From assembly GCA_911728455.2 (NCBI GenBank), contig OU452223.1, forward strand, positions 1,981,674 through 2,045,673: DNA of 64,000 bases, written 5' to 3'. Below, piece after piece: positions 45,895 to 60,202 of this stretch (position 1 is its first letter; each line of letters starts with the position of its first letter). The position numbers were made by a program, and so were the translations under genes. Below the pieces are notes generated by a model that saw only the letters and a list, made by a program, of their open reading frames with translations, searched no databases and was not told the origin of the DNA. Origin of the DNA: Marthasterias glacialis (lineage: Eukaryota > Echinodermata > Asteroidea > Forcipulatida > Asteriidae).

Positions 45895-48401
45895 AGGAGG
45901 ATGCCAGGGACTGCGGAGTGAGGACACCCCGAAGATGTCCAGTGCAAACGGCCATGCTCTGTGTACGTCAACAATAGCCAAGGCCGCTACGTGTGTGCTG
46001 GACTGAAGCCAGCAAAAAAAAAAAAAACGCCGAAAAAAGAAGTCGGCAGCGCCAAAGCCAATAACTCGAGAAATATTGGGGCTAGAGAGAACTTTCTTGT
46101 ACCTGCAGGTAGCTGCCATAGTCCTGCATCCGAAAATCCAGTTTTCCCGGCCAGCCAGGGCCATCTTCCGCCTTGAAGCCACCAGAGAGCGGGGCTGCTC
46201 CGAATGCGCTTCAAACACCTGTCTAATGGCACTTTTGTACACAAAGCTGTAACAGGGTGAAAACAAGACTTAGCAACGGCTCTATCTCCCAAAGTATTGG
46301 CGGAAATCTGACAAGTTTGACACTGTTGGAAGGCCCTGCTCATGGGCTTTCCGAAAATGCCGGTCTGGGGGTTTTGGGATAAACAGGGAGGATGCCAGGG
46401 ACCGCGGAGTGAGGACACCCCGAAGATGTCCAATGCAAACGCCCATGCTCTGTGTACGTCAACAATAGCCAAGGCCACTACGTGTGTGCTGGACTGAAGC
46501 CAGCAAAAAAAAAAAATGCTCTGTGTACGTCAAAAAACCGCCGAAAAAGCAAGTCGGCAGCGCCACGGCCAATAACTCCAGAAATAATGGGGCTAGAGAG
46601 AAATTGCTTGTACCTGCAGGTAGCTGCCATAGTCCTGCATCCGAAAATTCACTTTTCCCGGCCAGCCAGGGCCATCTTCCGCCTTGAAACCACCAGAGAG
46701 CGGGGCTGCTCCGAATGCGCTTCAAACACCTGTCTAATGGCACTTTTGTACACAAAGCTGTAACAGAGTGAAAACAAGACTTAGCAACGGCTCTATCTCC
46801 CAAAGTATTGGCGGAAATCTGACAAGTTGGAAAAGCCCTGCTCATGGGCTTTCCAAAAATGCCGGTCTTGGGGTTGTGGGATAAACAGGGAGGATGCCAG
46901 GGACCGCGGAGTGAGGACACCCCAAAGATGTCCACTGCAAACGGCCATGCTCTGTGTACGTCAACAATAGCCAAGGCCGCTACGTGTGTGCTGGACTGAA
47001 GCCAGCCAAAAAAAAAAACGCCGAAAAAAGAAGTCGACAGCGCCAAAGCCAATAACTCGTGCAATAATGGGGCTGGAGAGAAATTTCTTGTACCTGCAGG
47101 TAGCTGCCATAGTCCTGCATCCAAAAATCCACTTTTCCCGGCCAGCCATGGCCATCTTCCGCCTTGAAACCACCAGAGAGCGGGGCTGCTCCGAATGCGC
47201 TTCAAACACCTGTCTAATGGCACTTTTGTACACAAAGCTGTAACAGAGTGAAAACAAGACTTAGCAACGGCTCTATCTCCCAAAGTATTGGCGGAAATCT
47301 GACAAGTCTGACACTGTTGGAAAGCCCTGCTCATGGGCTTTCCGAAAATGCCGGTCTTGGGGTTGTGGGATAAACAGGGAGGATGCCAGGGACCGCGGAG
47401 TGAGGACACCCCAAAGATGTCCACTGCAAACGGCCATGCTCTGTGTACGTCAACAATAGCCAAGGCCGCTACGTGTGTGCTGGACTGAAGCCAGCCAAAA
47501 AAAAACACGCCGAAATAAGAAGTCGGCAGCGCCAAAGCCAATAACTCGAGAAATAATGGGGCTAGAGAGAAATTTCTTGTACCTGCAGGTAGCTGCCATA
47601 GTCCTGCATCCAAAAATCTACTTTTCCCGGCCAGCCATGGCCATCTTCCGCCTTGAAACCACCAGAGAGCGGGGCTGCTCCGAATGCGCTTCAAACACCT
47701 GTCTAATGGCACTTTTGTACACAAAGCTGTAACAGAGTGAAAACAAGACTTAGCAACGGCTCTATCTCCCAAAGTATTGGCGGAAATCTGACAAGTCCGA
47801 CACTGTTGGAAAGACCTGCTCATGGGCTTTCCGAAAATGCCGGTCTTGGGGTTGTGGGATAAACAGGGAGGATGCCAGGGACCGCGGAGTGAGGACACCC
47901 CAATGATGTCCAGTGCAAACGGCCATGCTCTGTGTACGTCAACAATAGCCAAGGCCGCTACGTGTGTGCTGGACTGAAGCCAGCCAAAAAAAAAAAACGC
48001 CGAAAAAAGAAGTCGGCAGCGCCAAAGCCAATAACTCGAGAAATAATGGGGCTAGAGAGAAATTTCTTGTACCTGCAGGTAGCTGCCATAGTCCTGCATC
48101 CGAAAATCCAGTTTTCCCGGCCACCCAGGGCCATCTTCCGCCTTGAAACCACCAGAGAGCGGGGCTGCTCCGAATGCGCTTCAAACACCAGTCTAATGGC
48201 ACTTTTGTACACAAAGCTGTAACAGGGTGAAAACAAGACTTAGCAACGGCCCTATCTCCCAAAATATTGGCGGAAATCTGACAAGTCAGACACTGTTGGA
48301 AAGCCCTGCTCATGGGCTTTCCGAAAATGCCGGTCTTGGGGTTTTGGGATAAACAGGGAGGATGCCAGGGACCGCGGAGTGAGGACACCCCGAAGATGTC
48401 C

Positions 48402-48629
48402 ATTGGCTTTGGCGCTGCCGACTTCTTTTTTCGGCGTTTTTTTTTTTGGCTGGCTTCAGTCCAGCACACACGTAGCGGCCTTGGCTATTGTTGACGTACA
48501 CAGAGCATGGCCGTTTGCAGATTTTCGGATGCAGGACTATGGCAGCTACCTGCAGGTACAAGAAATTTCTCTCTAGCCCCATTATTTCTGGAGTTATTGG
48601 CCGTGGCGCTGCCAACTTTTTTTTTCGGC

Positions 48630-48669
<40 letters not shown>

Positions 48670-49222
48670 GCTTCAGTCCAGCACACACGTAGCGGCCTTG
48701 GCTATTGTTGACGTACACAGAGCATGGCCGTTTGCAGTGGACATCTTTGGGGTGTCCTCACTCCGCGGTCCCTGGCATCCTCCCTGTTTATCCCACAACC
48801 CCAAGACCGGCATTTTCGGAAAGCCCATGAGCAGGGCTTTCCAACAGTGTCGGACTTGTCAGATTTTCGCCAATACTTTGGGAGATAGAGCCGTTGCTAA
48901 GTCTTGTTTTCACTCTGTTACAGCTTTGTGTACAAAAGTGCCATTAGACAGGTGTTTGAAGCGCATTCGGAGCAGCCCCGCTCTCTGGTGGTTTCAAGGC
49001 GGAAGATGGCCATGGCTGGCCGGGAAAAGTGGATTTTTGGATGCAGGACTATGGCAGCTACCTGCAGGTACAAGAAATTTCTCTCCAGCCCCATTATTGC
49101 ACGAGTTATTGGCCGTGGCGTTGCCGACTTGTTTTTTCGGCGGTTTTTTGACGTACACAGAGCATTTTTTTTTTTTTGCTGGCATCAGTCCAGCACATAC
49201 GTAGCGGCCTTGGCTACTGTTG
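48402..49222 (-). repeat. 820-bp inverted segment inside the satellite array
   Basis: The plus-oriented array breaks at CGAAGATGTCCA and continues as TTGGCTTTGGCGCTGCCGAC, i.e. on the opposite strand, and returns to plus at GGCTACTGTTG|TACGTCAACAATAGCC. Inside are three T-tracts (about 48,438, 48,617 and 49,166); the middle one is about 48 T. Near 48,520 the inverted copy jumps from GCCGTTTGCA to GATTTTCGGATGCAGG, deleting roughly 300 bp. Both junctions lie within monomers and show no foreign DNA. Confidence 0.95.
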
Positions 49223-49268
49223 TACGTCAACAATAGCCAAGGCCGCTACGTGTGTGCTGGACTGAAGC

Positions 49269-49307
<39 letters not shown>

Positions 49308-52300
49308 GCCGAAAAAAAAAGTTGGCAGCGCCACGGCCAATAACTCCAGAAATAATGGGGCTAGAGAGAAATTTCTTGTACCTGCAGGTAGCTGCCATAG
49401 TCCTGCATCCGAAAATCTACTTTTCCCGGCCAGCCATGGCCTTCTTACGCCTTGAAACCACCAGAGAGCGGGGCTGCTCCGAATGCCCTTCAAACACCTG
49501 TCTAATGGCACTTTTGTACACAAAGCTGTAACAGAGTGAAAACAAGACTTAGCAACGGCTCTATCTCCCAAAGTATTGGCGGAAATCTGACAAGTCCGAC
49601 ACTGTTGGAAAGACCTGCTCATGGGCTTTCCGAAAATGCCGGTCTTGGGGTTGTGGGATAAACAGGGGGGATGCCAGGGACCGCGGAGTGAGGACACCCT
49701 GAAGATGTCCAGTGCAAACGGCCATGCTCTGTGTCCGTCAACAATAGCCAAGGCCGCTACGTGTGTGCTGGACTGAAGCCAGCCAAAAAAAAAAAAACGC
49801 CGAAAAAAGAAGTCGGCAGCGCCAAAGCCAATAACTCCAGAAATAATGGGGCTAGAGAGAAATTTCTTGTACCTGCAGGTAGCTGCCATAGTCCTGCATC
49901 CGAAAATCCAGTTTTCCCGGCCACCCAGGGCCATCTTCCGCCTTGAAACCACCAGAGAGCGGGGCTGCTCCGAATGCGCTTCAAACACCAGTCTAATGGC
50001 ACTTTTGTACACAAAGCTGTAACAGGGTGAAAACAAGACTTAGCAACGGCTCTATCTCCCAAAATATTGGCGGAAATCTGACAAGTCAGACACTGTTGGA
50101 AAGCCCTGCTCATGGGCTTTCCGAAAATGCCGGTCTTGGGGTTTTGGGATAAACAGGGAGGATGCCAGGGACCGCGGAGTGAGGACACCCCGAAGATGTC
50201 CAGTGCAAACGGCCATGCTCTGTGTACGTCAACAGTAGCCAAGGCCGCTACGTATGTGCTGGACTGATGCCAGCAAAAAAAAAAAAATGCTCTGTGTACG
50301 TCAAAAAACCGCCGAAAAAACAAGTCGGCAACGCCACGGCCAATAACTCCAGAAATAATGGGGCTAGAGAGAAATTTCTTGTACCTGCAGGTAGCTGCCA
50401 TAGTCCTGCATCCGAAACTCGACTTTTCCCGGCCAGCCAGGGCCATCTTCCGTCTTGAAACCACCAGAGAGCGGGGCTGCTCCGAATGCGCTTCAAACAC
50501 CTGTCTAATGGCACTTTTGTACACAAAGCTGTAACAGAGTGAAAACAAGACTTAGCAACGGCTCTATCTCCCAAAGTATTGGCGAAAATCTGACAAGTCC
50601 GACACTGTTGGAAAGCCCTGCTCATGGGCTTTCCGAAAATGCCGGTCTTGGGGTTGTGGGATAAACAGGGAGGATGCCAGGGACCGCGGAGTGAGGACAC
50701 CCCAAAGATGTCCAGTGCAAACGGCCATGCTCTGTGTACGTCAACAATAGCCAAGGCCGCTACGTGTGTGCTGGACTGAAGCCAGCCAAAAAAAAAAACA
50801 CCGAAAAAAGAAGTCGGCAGCGCCAAAGCCAATAACTCGAGAAATAATGGGGCTAGAGAGAAATTTCTTGTACCTGCAGGTAGCTGCCATAGTCCTGCAT
50901 CCGAAAATCCACTTTTTCCGGCCAGCCATAGCCATCTTCCGCCTTGAAACCACCAGAGAGCGGGGCTGCTCCGAATGCGCTTCAAACACCTGTCTAATGG
51001 CACTTTTGTACACAAAGCTGTAACAGAGTGAAAACAAGACTTAGCAACGGCTCTATCTCCCAAAGTATTGGCGGAAATCTGACAAGTCCGACACTGTTGG
51101 AAAGACCTGCTCATGGGCTTTCCGAAAATGCCGGTCTTGGGGTTGTGGGATAAACAGGGGGGATGCCAGGGACCGCGGAGTGAGGACACCCTGAAGATGT
51201 CCAGTGCAAACGGCCATGCTCTGTGTCCGTCAACAATAGCCAAGGCCGCTACGTGTGTGCTGGACTGAAGCCAGCAAAAAAAAAACGCCGAAAAAAGAAG
51301 TCGGCAGCGCCGAAGCCAATAACTCCAGAAATAATGGGGCTAGAGAGAAATTTCTTGTACCTGCAGGTAGCTGCCATAGTCCTGCATCCGAAAATTCACT
51401 TTTCCCGGCCAGCCAGGGCCATCTTCCGCCTTGAAACCACCAGAGAGCGGGGCTGCTCCGAATGCGCTTCAAACACCTGTCTAATGGCACTTTTGTACAC
51501 AAAGCTGTAACAGAGTTAAAACAAGACTTAGCAACGGCTCTATCTCCCAAAGTATTGGCGGAAATCTGACAAGTCCGACACTGTTGGAAAGCCCTGCTCA
51601 TGGGCTTTCCAAAAATGCCGGTCTTGGGGTTTTGGGATAAACAGGGAGGATGCCAGGGACCGCGGAGTGAGGACACCCCAAAGATGTCCACTGCAAACGG
51701 CCATGCTCTGTGTACGTCAACAATAGCCAAGGCCGCTACGTGTGTGCTGGACTGAAGCCAGCCAAAAAAAAAAAACGCCGAAATAAGAAGTCGGCAGCGC
51801 CAAAGCCAATAACTCCAGAAATAATGGGGCTAGAGAGAAATTTCTTGTACCTGCAGGTAGCTGCCATAGTCCTGCATCCAAAAATCTACTTTTCCCGGCC
51901 AGCCATGGCCATCTTCCGCCTTGAAACCTCCAGAGAGCGGGGCTGCTCCGAATGCGCTTCAAACACCTGTCTAATGGCACTTTTGTACACAAAGCTGTAA
52001 CAGAGTGAAAACAAGACTTAGCAACAGCTCTATCTCCCAAAGTATTGGCGGAAATCTGACAAGTCCGACACTGTTGGAAAGCCCTGCTCATGGGCTTTCC
52101 GAAAATGCCGGTCTTGGGGTTGTGGGATAAACAGGGAGGATGCCAGGGACCGCGGAGTGAGGACACCCCAAAGATGTCCACTGCAAACGGCCATGCTCTG
52201 TGTACGTCAACAATAGCCAAGGCCGCTACGTGTGTGCTGGACTGAAGCCAGCCAAAAAAAAAAACGCCGAAAAAAGAAGTCGGCAGCGCCAAAGCCAATA

Positions 52301-53736
52301 ACTCCAGAAATAATGGGGCTAGAGAGAAATTTCTTGTACCTGCAGGTAGCTGCCATAGTCCTGCATCCGAAACCCGACTTTTCCCGGCCAGCCAAGGCCA
52401 TCTTCCGTCTTGAAACCACCAGAGAGCGGGGCTGCTCCGAATGCGCTTCAAACACCTGTCGAATGGCACTTTTGTACACAAAGCTGTAACAGAGTGAAAA
52501 CAAGACTTAGCAACGGCTCTATCTCCCAAAGTATTGGCGTAAATCTGACAAGTTCGACACTGTTGGAAAGCCCTGCTCATGGGCTTTGCGAAAATGCCGG
52601 TCTTGGGGTTGTGGGATAAACAAGGAGGATGCCAGGGACTGCGGAGTGAGGACACCCCGAAGATGTCCAGTGCAAACGGCCATGCTCTGTGTACGTCAAC
52701 AATAGCCAAGGCCGCTACGTGTGTGCTGGACTGAAGCCAGCAAAAAAAAAACGCCGATAAAAGAAGTCGGCAGCGCCAAAGCCAATTACTCAAGAAATAA
52801 TGGGGCTAGAGAGAAATTTCTTGTACCTGCAGGTAGCTGCCATAGTCCTGCATCCGAAAATCTAGTTTTCCCGGCCACCCAGGGCCATCTTCCGCCTTGA
52901 AACCACCAGAGAGCGGGGCTGCTCCGAATGCGCTTCAAACACCAGTCTAATGGCACTTTTGTACACAAAGCTGTAACAGGGTGAAAACAAGACTTAGCAA
53001 CGGCTCTATCTCCCAAAATATTGGCGGAAATCTGACAAGTCAGACACTGTTGGAAAGCCCTGCTCATGGGCTTTCCGAAAATGCCGGTCTTGGGGTTTTG
53101 GGATAAACAGGGAGGATGCCAGGGACCGCGGAGTGAGGACACCCCGAAGATGTCCAGTGCAAACGGCCATGCTCTGTGTACGTCAACAGTAGCCAAGGCC
53201 GCTACGTATGTGCTGGACTGATGCCAGCGAAAAAAAAAAAATGCTCTGTGTACGTCAAAAAACCGCCGAAAAAACAAGTCGGCAACGCCACGGCCAATAA
53301 CTCCAGAAATAATGGGGCTAGAGAGAAATTTCTTGTACCTGCAGGTAGCTGCCATAGTCCTGCATCCGAAACTCGACTTTTCCCGGCCAGCCAGGGCCAT
53401 CTTCCGTCTTGAAACCACCAGAGAGCGGGGCTGCTCCGAATGCGCTTCAAACACCTGTCTAATGGCACTTTTGTACACAAAGCTGTAACAGAGTGAAAAC
53501 AAGACTTAGCAACGGCTCTATCTCCCAAAGTATTGGCGAAAATCTGACAAGTCCGACACTGTTGGAAAGCCCTGCTCATGGGCTTTCCGAAAATGCCGGT
53601 CTTGGGGTTGTGGGATAAACAGGGAGGATGCCAGGGACCGCGGAGTGAGGACACCCCAAAGATGTCCACTGCAAACGGCCATGCTCTGTGTACGTCAACA
53701 ATAGCCAAGGCCGCTACGTGTGTGCTGGACTGAAGC

Positions 53737-53740
<4 letters not shown>

Positions 53741-53779
<39 letters not shown>
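53741..53779 (+). repeat. Expanded A-tract in a satellite monomer
   Basis: This A-tract is about 39 nt, against 9-13 in most monomers. Other long ones are at 49,273 (about 34), 57,677 (about 29), 58,180 (about 30), 60,170 (about 30) and 60,674 (about 28). Those after 57 kb are often followed by CGAAAAAAAA in place of CGCCGAAAAAAG, so they mark a second sub-type. Length may vary between alleles. Confidence 0.8.
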
Positions 53780-53780
<1 letters not shown>

Positions 53781-56700
53781 GAAAAAAAAAGTCGGCAGCG
53801 CCACGGCCAATAACTCCAGAAATAATGGGGCTAGAGAGAAATTTCTTGTACCTGCAGGTAGCTGCCATAGTCCTGCATCCGAAAATCCACTTTTCCCGGC
53901 CAGCCATGGCCTTCTTCCGCCTTGAAACCACCAGAGAGCGGGGCTGCTCCGAATGCGCTTCAAACACCTGTCTAATGGCACTTTTGTACACAAAGCTGTA
54001 ACAGAGTGAAAACAAGACTTAGCAACGGCTCTATCTCCCAAAGTATTGGCGGAAATCTGACAAGTCCGACACTGTTGGAAAGACCTGCTCATGGGCTTTC
54101 CGAAAATGCCGGTCTTGGGGTTGTGGGATAAACAGGGGGGATGCCAGGGACCGCGGAGTGAGGACACCCTGAAGATGTCCAGTGCAAACGGCCATGCTCT
54201 GTGTACGTCAACAATAGCCAAGGCCGCTACGTGTGTGCTGGACTGAAGCCAGCAAAAAAAAAAACGCCGAAAAAAGAAGTCGGCAGCGCCAAAGCCAATA
54301 ACTCCAGAAATAATGGGGCTAGAGAGAAATTTCTTGTACCTGCAGGTAGCTGCCATAGTCCTGCATCCGAAAATTCACTTTTCCCGGCCAGCCAGGGCCA
54401 TCTTCCGCCTTGAAACCACCAGAGAGCGGGGCTGCTCCGAATGCGCTTCAAACACCTGTCTAATGGCACTTTTGTACACAAAGCTGTAACAGAGTGAAAA
54501 CAAGACTTAGCAACGGCTCTATCTCCCAAAGTATTGGCGGAAATCTGACAAGTCCGACACTGTTGGAAAGCCCTGCTCATGGGCTTTCCAAAAATGCCGG
54601 TCTTGGGGTTGTGGGAAAAACAGGGAGGATGCCAGGGACCGCGGAGTGAGGACACCCCAAAGATGTCCACTGCAAACGGCCATGCTCTGTGTACGTCAAC
54701 AATAGCCAAGGCCGCTACGTGTGTGCTGGACTGAAGCCAGCCAAAAAAAAAAAAACGCCGAAAAAAGAAGTCGGCAGCGCCAAAGCCAATAACTCGAGCA
54801 ATAATGGGGCTGGAGAGAAATTTCTTGTACCTGCAGGTAGCTGCCATAGTCTTGCATCCAAAAATCCACTTTTCCCGGCCAGCCAGGGCCATCTTCCGCC
54901 TTGAAACCACCAGAGAGCGGGGCTGCTCCGAATGCGCTTCAAACACCTGTCTAATGGCACTTTTTGTACACAAAGCTGTAACAGAGTGAAAACAAGACTT
55001 AGCAACGGCTCTATCTCCCAAAGTATTGGCGGAAATCTGACAAGTCTGACACTGTTGGAAAGCCCTGCTCATGGGCTTTCCGAAAATGCCGGTCTTTGGG
55101 TTGTGGGATAAACAGGGAGGATGCCAGGGACCGCGGAGTGAGGACACCCAAAGATGTCCACTGCAAACGGCCATGCTCTGTGTACGTCAACAATAGCCAA
55201 GGCCGCTACGTGTGTGCTGGACTGAAGCCAGCCAAAAAAAAAAAACGCCGAAATAAGAAGTCGGCAGCGCCAAAGCCAATAACTCGAGAAATAATGGGGC
55301 TAGAGAGAAATTTCTTGAACCTGCAGGTAGCTGCCATAGTCCTGCATCCAAAAATCTACTTTTCCCGGCCAGCCATGGCCATCTTCCGCCTTGAAACCAC
55401 CAGAGAGCGGGGCTGCTCCGAATGCGCTTCAAACACCTGTCTAATGGCACTTTTGTACACAAAGCTGTAACAGAGTGAAAACAAGACTTAGCAACGGCTC
55501 TATCTCCCAAAGTATTGGCGGAAATCTGACAAGTCCGACACTGTTGGAAAGACCTGCTCATGGGCTTTCCGAAAATGCAGGTCTTGGGGTTGTGGGATAA
55601 ACAGGGGGGATGCCAGGGACCGCGGAGTGAGGACACCCTGAAGATGTCCAGTGCAAACGGCCATGCTCTGTGTACGTCAACAATAGCCAAGGCCGCTACG
55701 TGTGTGCTGGACTGAAGCCAGCAAAAAAAAAACGCCGAAAAAAGAAGTCGGCAGCGCCAAAGCCAATAACTCCAGAAATAATGGGGCTAGAGAGAAATTT
55801 CTTGTACCTGCAGGTAGCTGCCATAGTCCTGCATCCGAAAATTCACTTTTCCCGGCCAGCCAGGGCCATCTTCCGCCTTGAAACCACCAGAGAGCGGGGC
55901 TGCTCCGAATGCGCTTCAAACACCTGTCTAATGGCACTTTTGTACACAAAGCTGTAACAGAGTGAAAACAAGACTTAGCAACGGCTCTATCTCCCAAAGT
56001 ATTGGCGGAAATCTGACAAGTCCGACACTGTTGGAAAGCCCTGCTCATGGGCTTTCCAAAAATACCGGTCTTGGGGTTGTGGGAAAAACAGGGAGGATGC
56101 CAGGGACCGCGGAGTGAGGACACCCCAAAGATGTCCACTGCAAACGGCCATGCTCTGTGTACGTCAACAATAGCCAAGGCCGCTACGTGTGTGCTGGACT
56201 GAAGCCAGCCAAAAAAAAAAAACGCCGAAAAAAGAAGTCGGCAGCGCCAAAGCCAATAACTCGAGCAATAATGGGGCTAGAGAGAAATTTCTTGTACCTG
56301 CAGGTAGCTGCCATAGTCCTGCATCCAAAAATCTACTTTTCCCGGCCAGCCATGGCCATCTTCCGCCTTGAAACCACCAGAGAGCGGGGCTGCTCCGAAT
56401 GCGCTTCAAACACCTGTCTAATGGCACTTTTGTACACAAAGCTGTAACAGAGTGAAAACAAGACTTAGCAACGGCTCTATCTCCCAAAGTATTGGCGGAA
56501 ATCTGACAAGTCCGACACTGTTGGAAAGACCTGCTCATGGGCTTTCCGAAAATGCCGGTCTTGGGGTTGTGGGATAAACAGGGAGGATGCCAGGGACCGC
56601 GGAGTGAGGACACCCCAAAGATGTCCACTGCAAACGGCCATGCTCTGTGTACGTCAACAATAGCCAAGGCCGCTACGTGTGTTCTGGACTGAAGCCAGCC

Positions 56701-57396
56701 AAAAAAAAAAAACGCCGAAAAAAGAAGTCGGCAGCGCCAAAGCCAATAACTCAAGAAATAATGGGGCTAGAGAGAAATTTCTTGTACCTGCAGGTAGCTG
56801 CCATAGTCCTGCATCCAAAAATCCACTTTTTCCGGCCAGCCAGGGCCATCTTCCGTCTTGAAACCACCAGAGAGCGGGGCTGCTCCGAATGCGCTTCAAA
56901 CACCTGTCTAATGGCACTTTTGTACACAAAGCTGTAACAGAGTGAAAACAAGACTTAGCAACGGCTCTATCTCCCAAAGTATTGGCGAAAATCTGACAAG
57001 TCCGACACTGTTGGAAAGCCCTGCTCATGGGCTTTCCGAAAATGCCGGTCTTGGGGTTGTGGGATAAACAGGGAGGATGCCAGGGACCGCGGAGTGAGGA
57101 CACCCCAAAGATGTCCAGTGCAAACGGCCATGCTCTGTGTACGTCAACAATAGCCAAGGCCGCTACGTGTGTGCTGGACTGAAGCCAGCCAAAAAAAAAA
57201 ACACCGAAAAAAGAAGTCGGCAGCGCCAAAGCCAATAACTCGAGAAATAATGGGGCTAGAGAGAAATTTCTTGTACCTGCAGGTAGCTGCCATAGTCCTG
57301 CATCCGAAAATCCACTTTTTCCGGCCAGCCATAGCCATCTTCCGCCTTGAAACCACCAGAGAGCGGGGCTGCTCCGAATGCGCTTCAAACACCTGT

Positions 57397-57672
57397 CTAA
57401 TGGCACTTTTGTACACAAAGCTGTAACAGAGTGAAAACAAGACTTAGCAACGGCTCTATCTCCCAAAGTATTGGCGGATCTGACAAGTCCGACACTGTTG
57501 GAATGCCCTGCTCATGGGCTTTCCGAAAATGCCGGTCTTGGGGTTGTGGGATAAACAGGGAGGATGCCAGGGACCGCGGAGTGAGGACACCCCGAAGATG
57601 TCCAGTGCAAACGGCCATGCTCTGTGTACGTCAACAATAGCCAAGGCCGCTATGTGTGTGCTGGACTGAAGC

Positions 57673-57705
<33 letters not shown>

Positions 57706-58175
57706 CGAAAAAAAAAGTCGGCAGCGCCACGGCCAATCACTCCAGAAATAATGGGGCTAGAGAGAAATTTCTTGTACCTGCAGGTAGCTGCCATAGTCCT
57801 GCATCCGAAAATCTATTTTTCCCGGCCAGCCATGGCCATCTCCCGCCTTGAAACCACCAGAGAGCGGGGCTGCTCCGAATGCGCTTCAAACACCTGTCTA
57901 ATGGCACTTTTGTACACAAAGCTGTAACAGAGTGAAAACAAGACTTAGCAACGGCTCTATCTCCCAAAGTATTGGCGGAAATCTGACAAGTCCAACACTG
58001 TTGGAAAGCCCTGCTCATGGGCTTTCCGAAAATGCCGGTCTTGGGGTTGTGGGATAAACAGGGAGGATGCCAGGGACCGCGGAGTGAGGACACCCCAAAG
58101 ATGTCCACTGCAAACGGCCATGCTCTGTGTACGTCAACAATAGCGAAGGCCGCTATGTGTTTGCTGGTCTGAAGC

Positions 58176-58210
<35 letters not shown>

Positions 58211-60165
58211 GAAAAAAAAAGTCGGCAGCGCCACGGCCAATCACTCCAGAAATAATGGGGCTAGAGAGAAATTTCTTGTACCTGCAGGTAGCTGCCATAG
58301 TCCTGCATCCAAAAATCTATTTTTCCCGGCCAGCCATGGCCATCTTCCGCCTTGAAACCACCAGAGAGCGGGGCTGCTCCGAATGCGCTTCAAACACCTG
58401 TCTAATGGCACTTTTGTACACAAAGCTGTAACAGAGTGAAAACAAGACTTAGCAACGGCTCTATCTCCCAAAGTATTGGCGGAAATCTGACAAGTCCAAC
58501 ACTGTTGGAAAGACCTGCTCATGGGCTTTCCGAAAATGCCGGTCTTGGGGTTGTGGGATAAACAGGGAGGATGCCAGGGACCGCGGAGTGAGGACACCCC
58601 AAAGATGTCCACTGCAAACGACCATGCTCTGTGTACGTCAACAATAGCCAAGGCCGCTACGTGTGTGCTGGACTGAAGCCAGCCAAAAAAAAAAACGCCG
58701 AAAAAAGAAGTCGGCAGCGCCAAAGCCAATAACTCAAGAAATAATGGGGCTAGAGAGAAATTTCTTGTACCTGCAGGTAGCTGCCATAGTCCTGCATCCG
58801 AAAATCCACTTTTTCCGGCCAGCCAGGGCCATCTTCCGTCTTGAAACCACCAGAGAGCGGGGCTGCTCCGAATGCGCTTCAAACACCTGTCTAATGGCAC
58901 TTTTGTACACAAAGCTGTAACAGAGTGAAAACAAGACTTAGCAACGGCTCTATCTCCCAAAGTATTGGCGAAAATCTGACAAGTCCGACACTGTTGGAAA
59001 GCCCTGCTCATGGGCTTTCCGAAAATGCCGGTCTTGGGGTTGTGGGATAAACAGGGAGGATGCCAGGGACCGCGGAGTGAGGACACCCCAAAGATGTCCA
59101 GTGCAAACGGCCATGCTCTGTGTACGTCAACAATAGCCAAGGCCGCTACGTGTGTGCTGGACTGAAGCCAGCCAAAAAAAAAAAACACCGAAAAAAGAAG
59201 TCGGCAGCGCCAAAGCCAATAACTCGAGAAATAATGGGGCTAGAGAGAAATTTCTTGTACCTGCAGGTAGCTGCCATAGTCCTGCATCCGAAAATCCACT
59301 TTTTCCGGCCAGCCATGGCCATCTTCCGCCTTGAAACCACCAGAGAGCGGGGCTGCTCCGAATGCGCTTCAAACACCTGTCTAATGGCACTTTTGTACAC
59401 AAAGCTGTAACAGAGTGAAAACAAGACTTAGCAACGGCTCTATCTCCCAAAGTATTGGCGGAAATCTGACAAGTCCGACACTGTTGGAATGCCCTGCTCA
59501 TGGGCTTTCCGAAAATGCCGGTCTTGGGGTTGTGGGATAAACAAGGAGGATGCCAGAGACCGCGGAGTGAGGACACACCGAAGATGTCCAGTGCAAACGG
59601 CCATGCTCTGTGTACGTCAACAATAGCCAAGGCCGCTATGTGTGTGCTGGACTGAAGCCAGCAAAAAAAAAAAAAAACGAAAAAAAAAAACGAAAAAAAA
59701 GTCGGCAGCGCCACGGCCAATAACTCCAGAAATAATGGGGCTAGAGAGAAATTTCTTGTACCTGCAGGTAGCTGCCATAGTCCTGCATCCGAAAATCTAT
59801 TTTTCCCGGCCAGCCATGGCCATCTTCCGCCTTGAAACCACCAGAGAGCGGGGCTGCTCCGAATGCGCTTCAAACACCTGTCTAATGGCACTTTTGTACA
59901 CAAAGCTGTAACAGAGTGAAAACAAGACTGAGCAACGGCTTTATCTCCCAAAGTATTGGCGGATCTGACAAGTCCGACACTGTTGGAATGCCCTGCTCAT
60001 GGGCTTTCCGAAAATGCCGGTCTTGGGGTTGTGGGATAAACAGGGAGGATGCCAGGATGCCAGGGACCGCGGAGTGAGGACACCCCGAAGATGTCCAGTG
60101 CAAACGGCCATGCTCTGTGTACGTCAACAATAGCCAAGGCCGCTATGTGTGTGCTGGACTGAAGC

Positions 60166-60202
<37 letters not shown>

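Larger units (their letters stand above)
42958..53262 (+). repeat. Satellite sub-type with 18-bp internal duplication
   Basis: Nine monomers carry ATGCTCTGTGTACGTCAA directly after the A-tract, a second copy of a segment found about 45 bp upstream in the same monomer. They are at about 42,970, 43,973, 44,489, 45,000, 45,515, 46,516, 49,150 (in the inverted segment), 50,287 and 53,240. They share AACCGCCGAAAAA plus AAGTCGGC and mostly CAAGTCGG in place of GAAGTCGG. None is seen right of 53.3 kb. Confidence 0.9.

Noticed and set aside
46459..47952. Reading the 497-codon minus-strand frame as a protein-coding gene
   Set aside because: It is three satellite monomers in tandem. The frame depends on monomer lengths being multiples of three, and there is no start or promoter context. 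Kept only as a finding.
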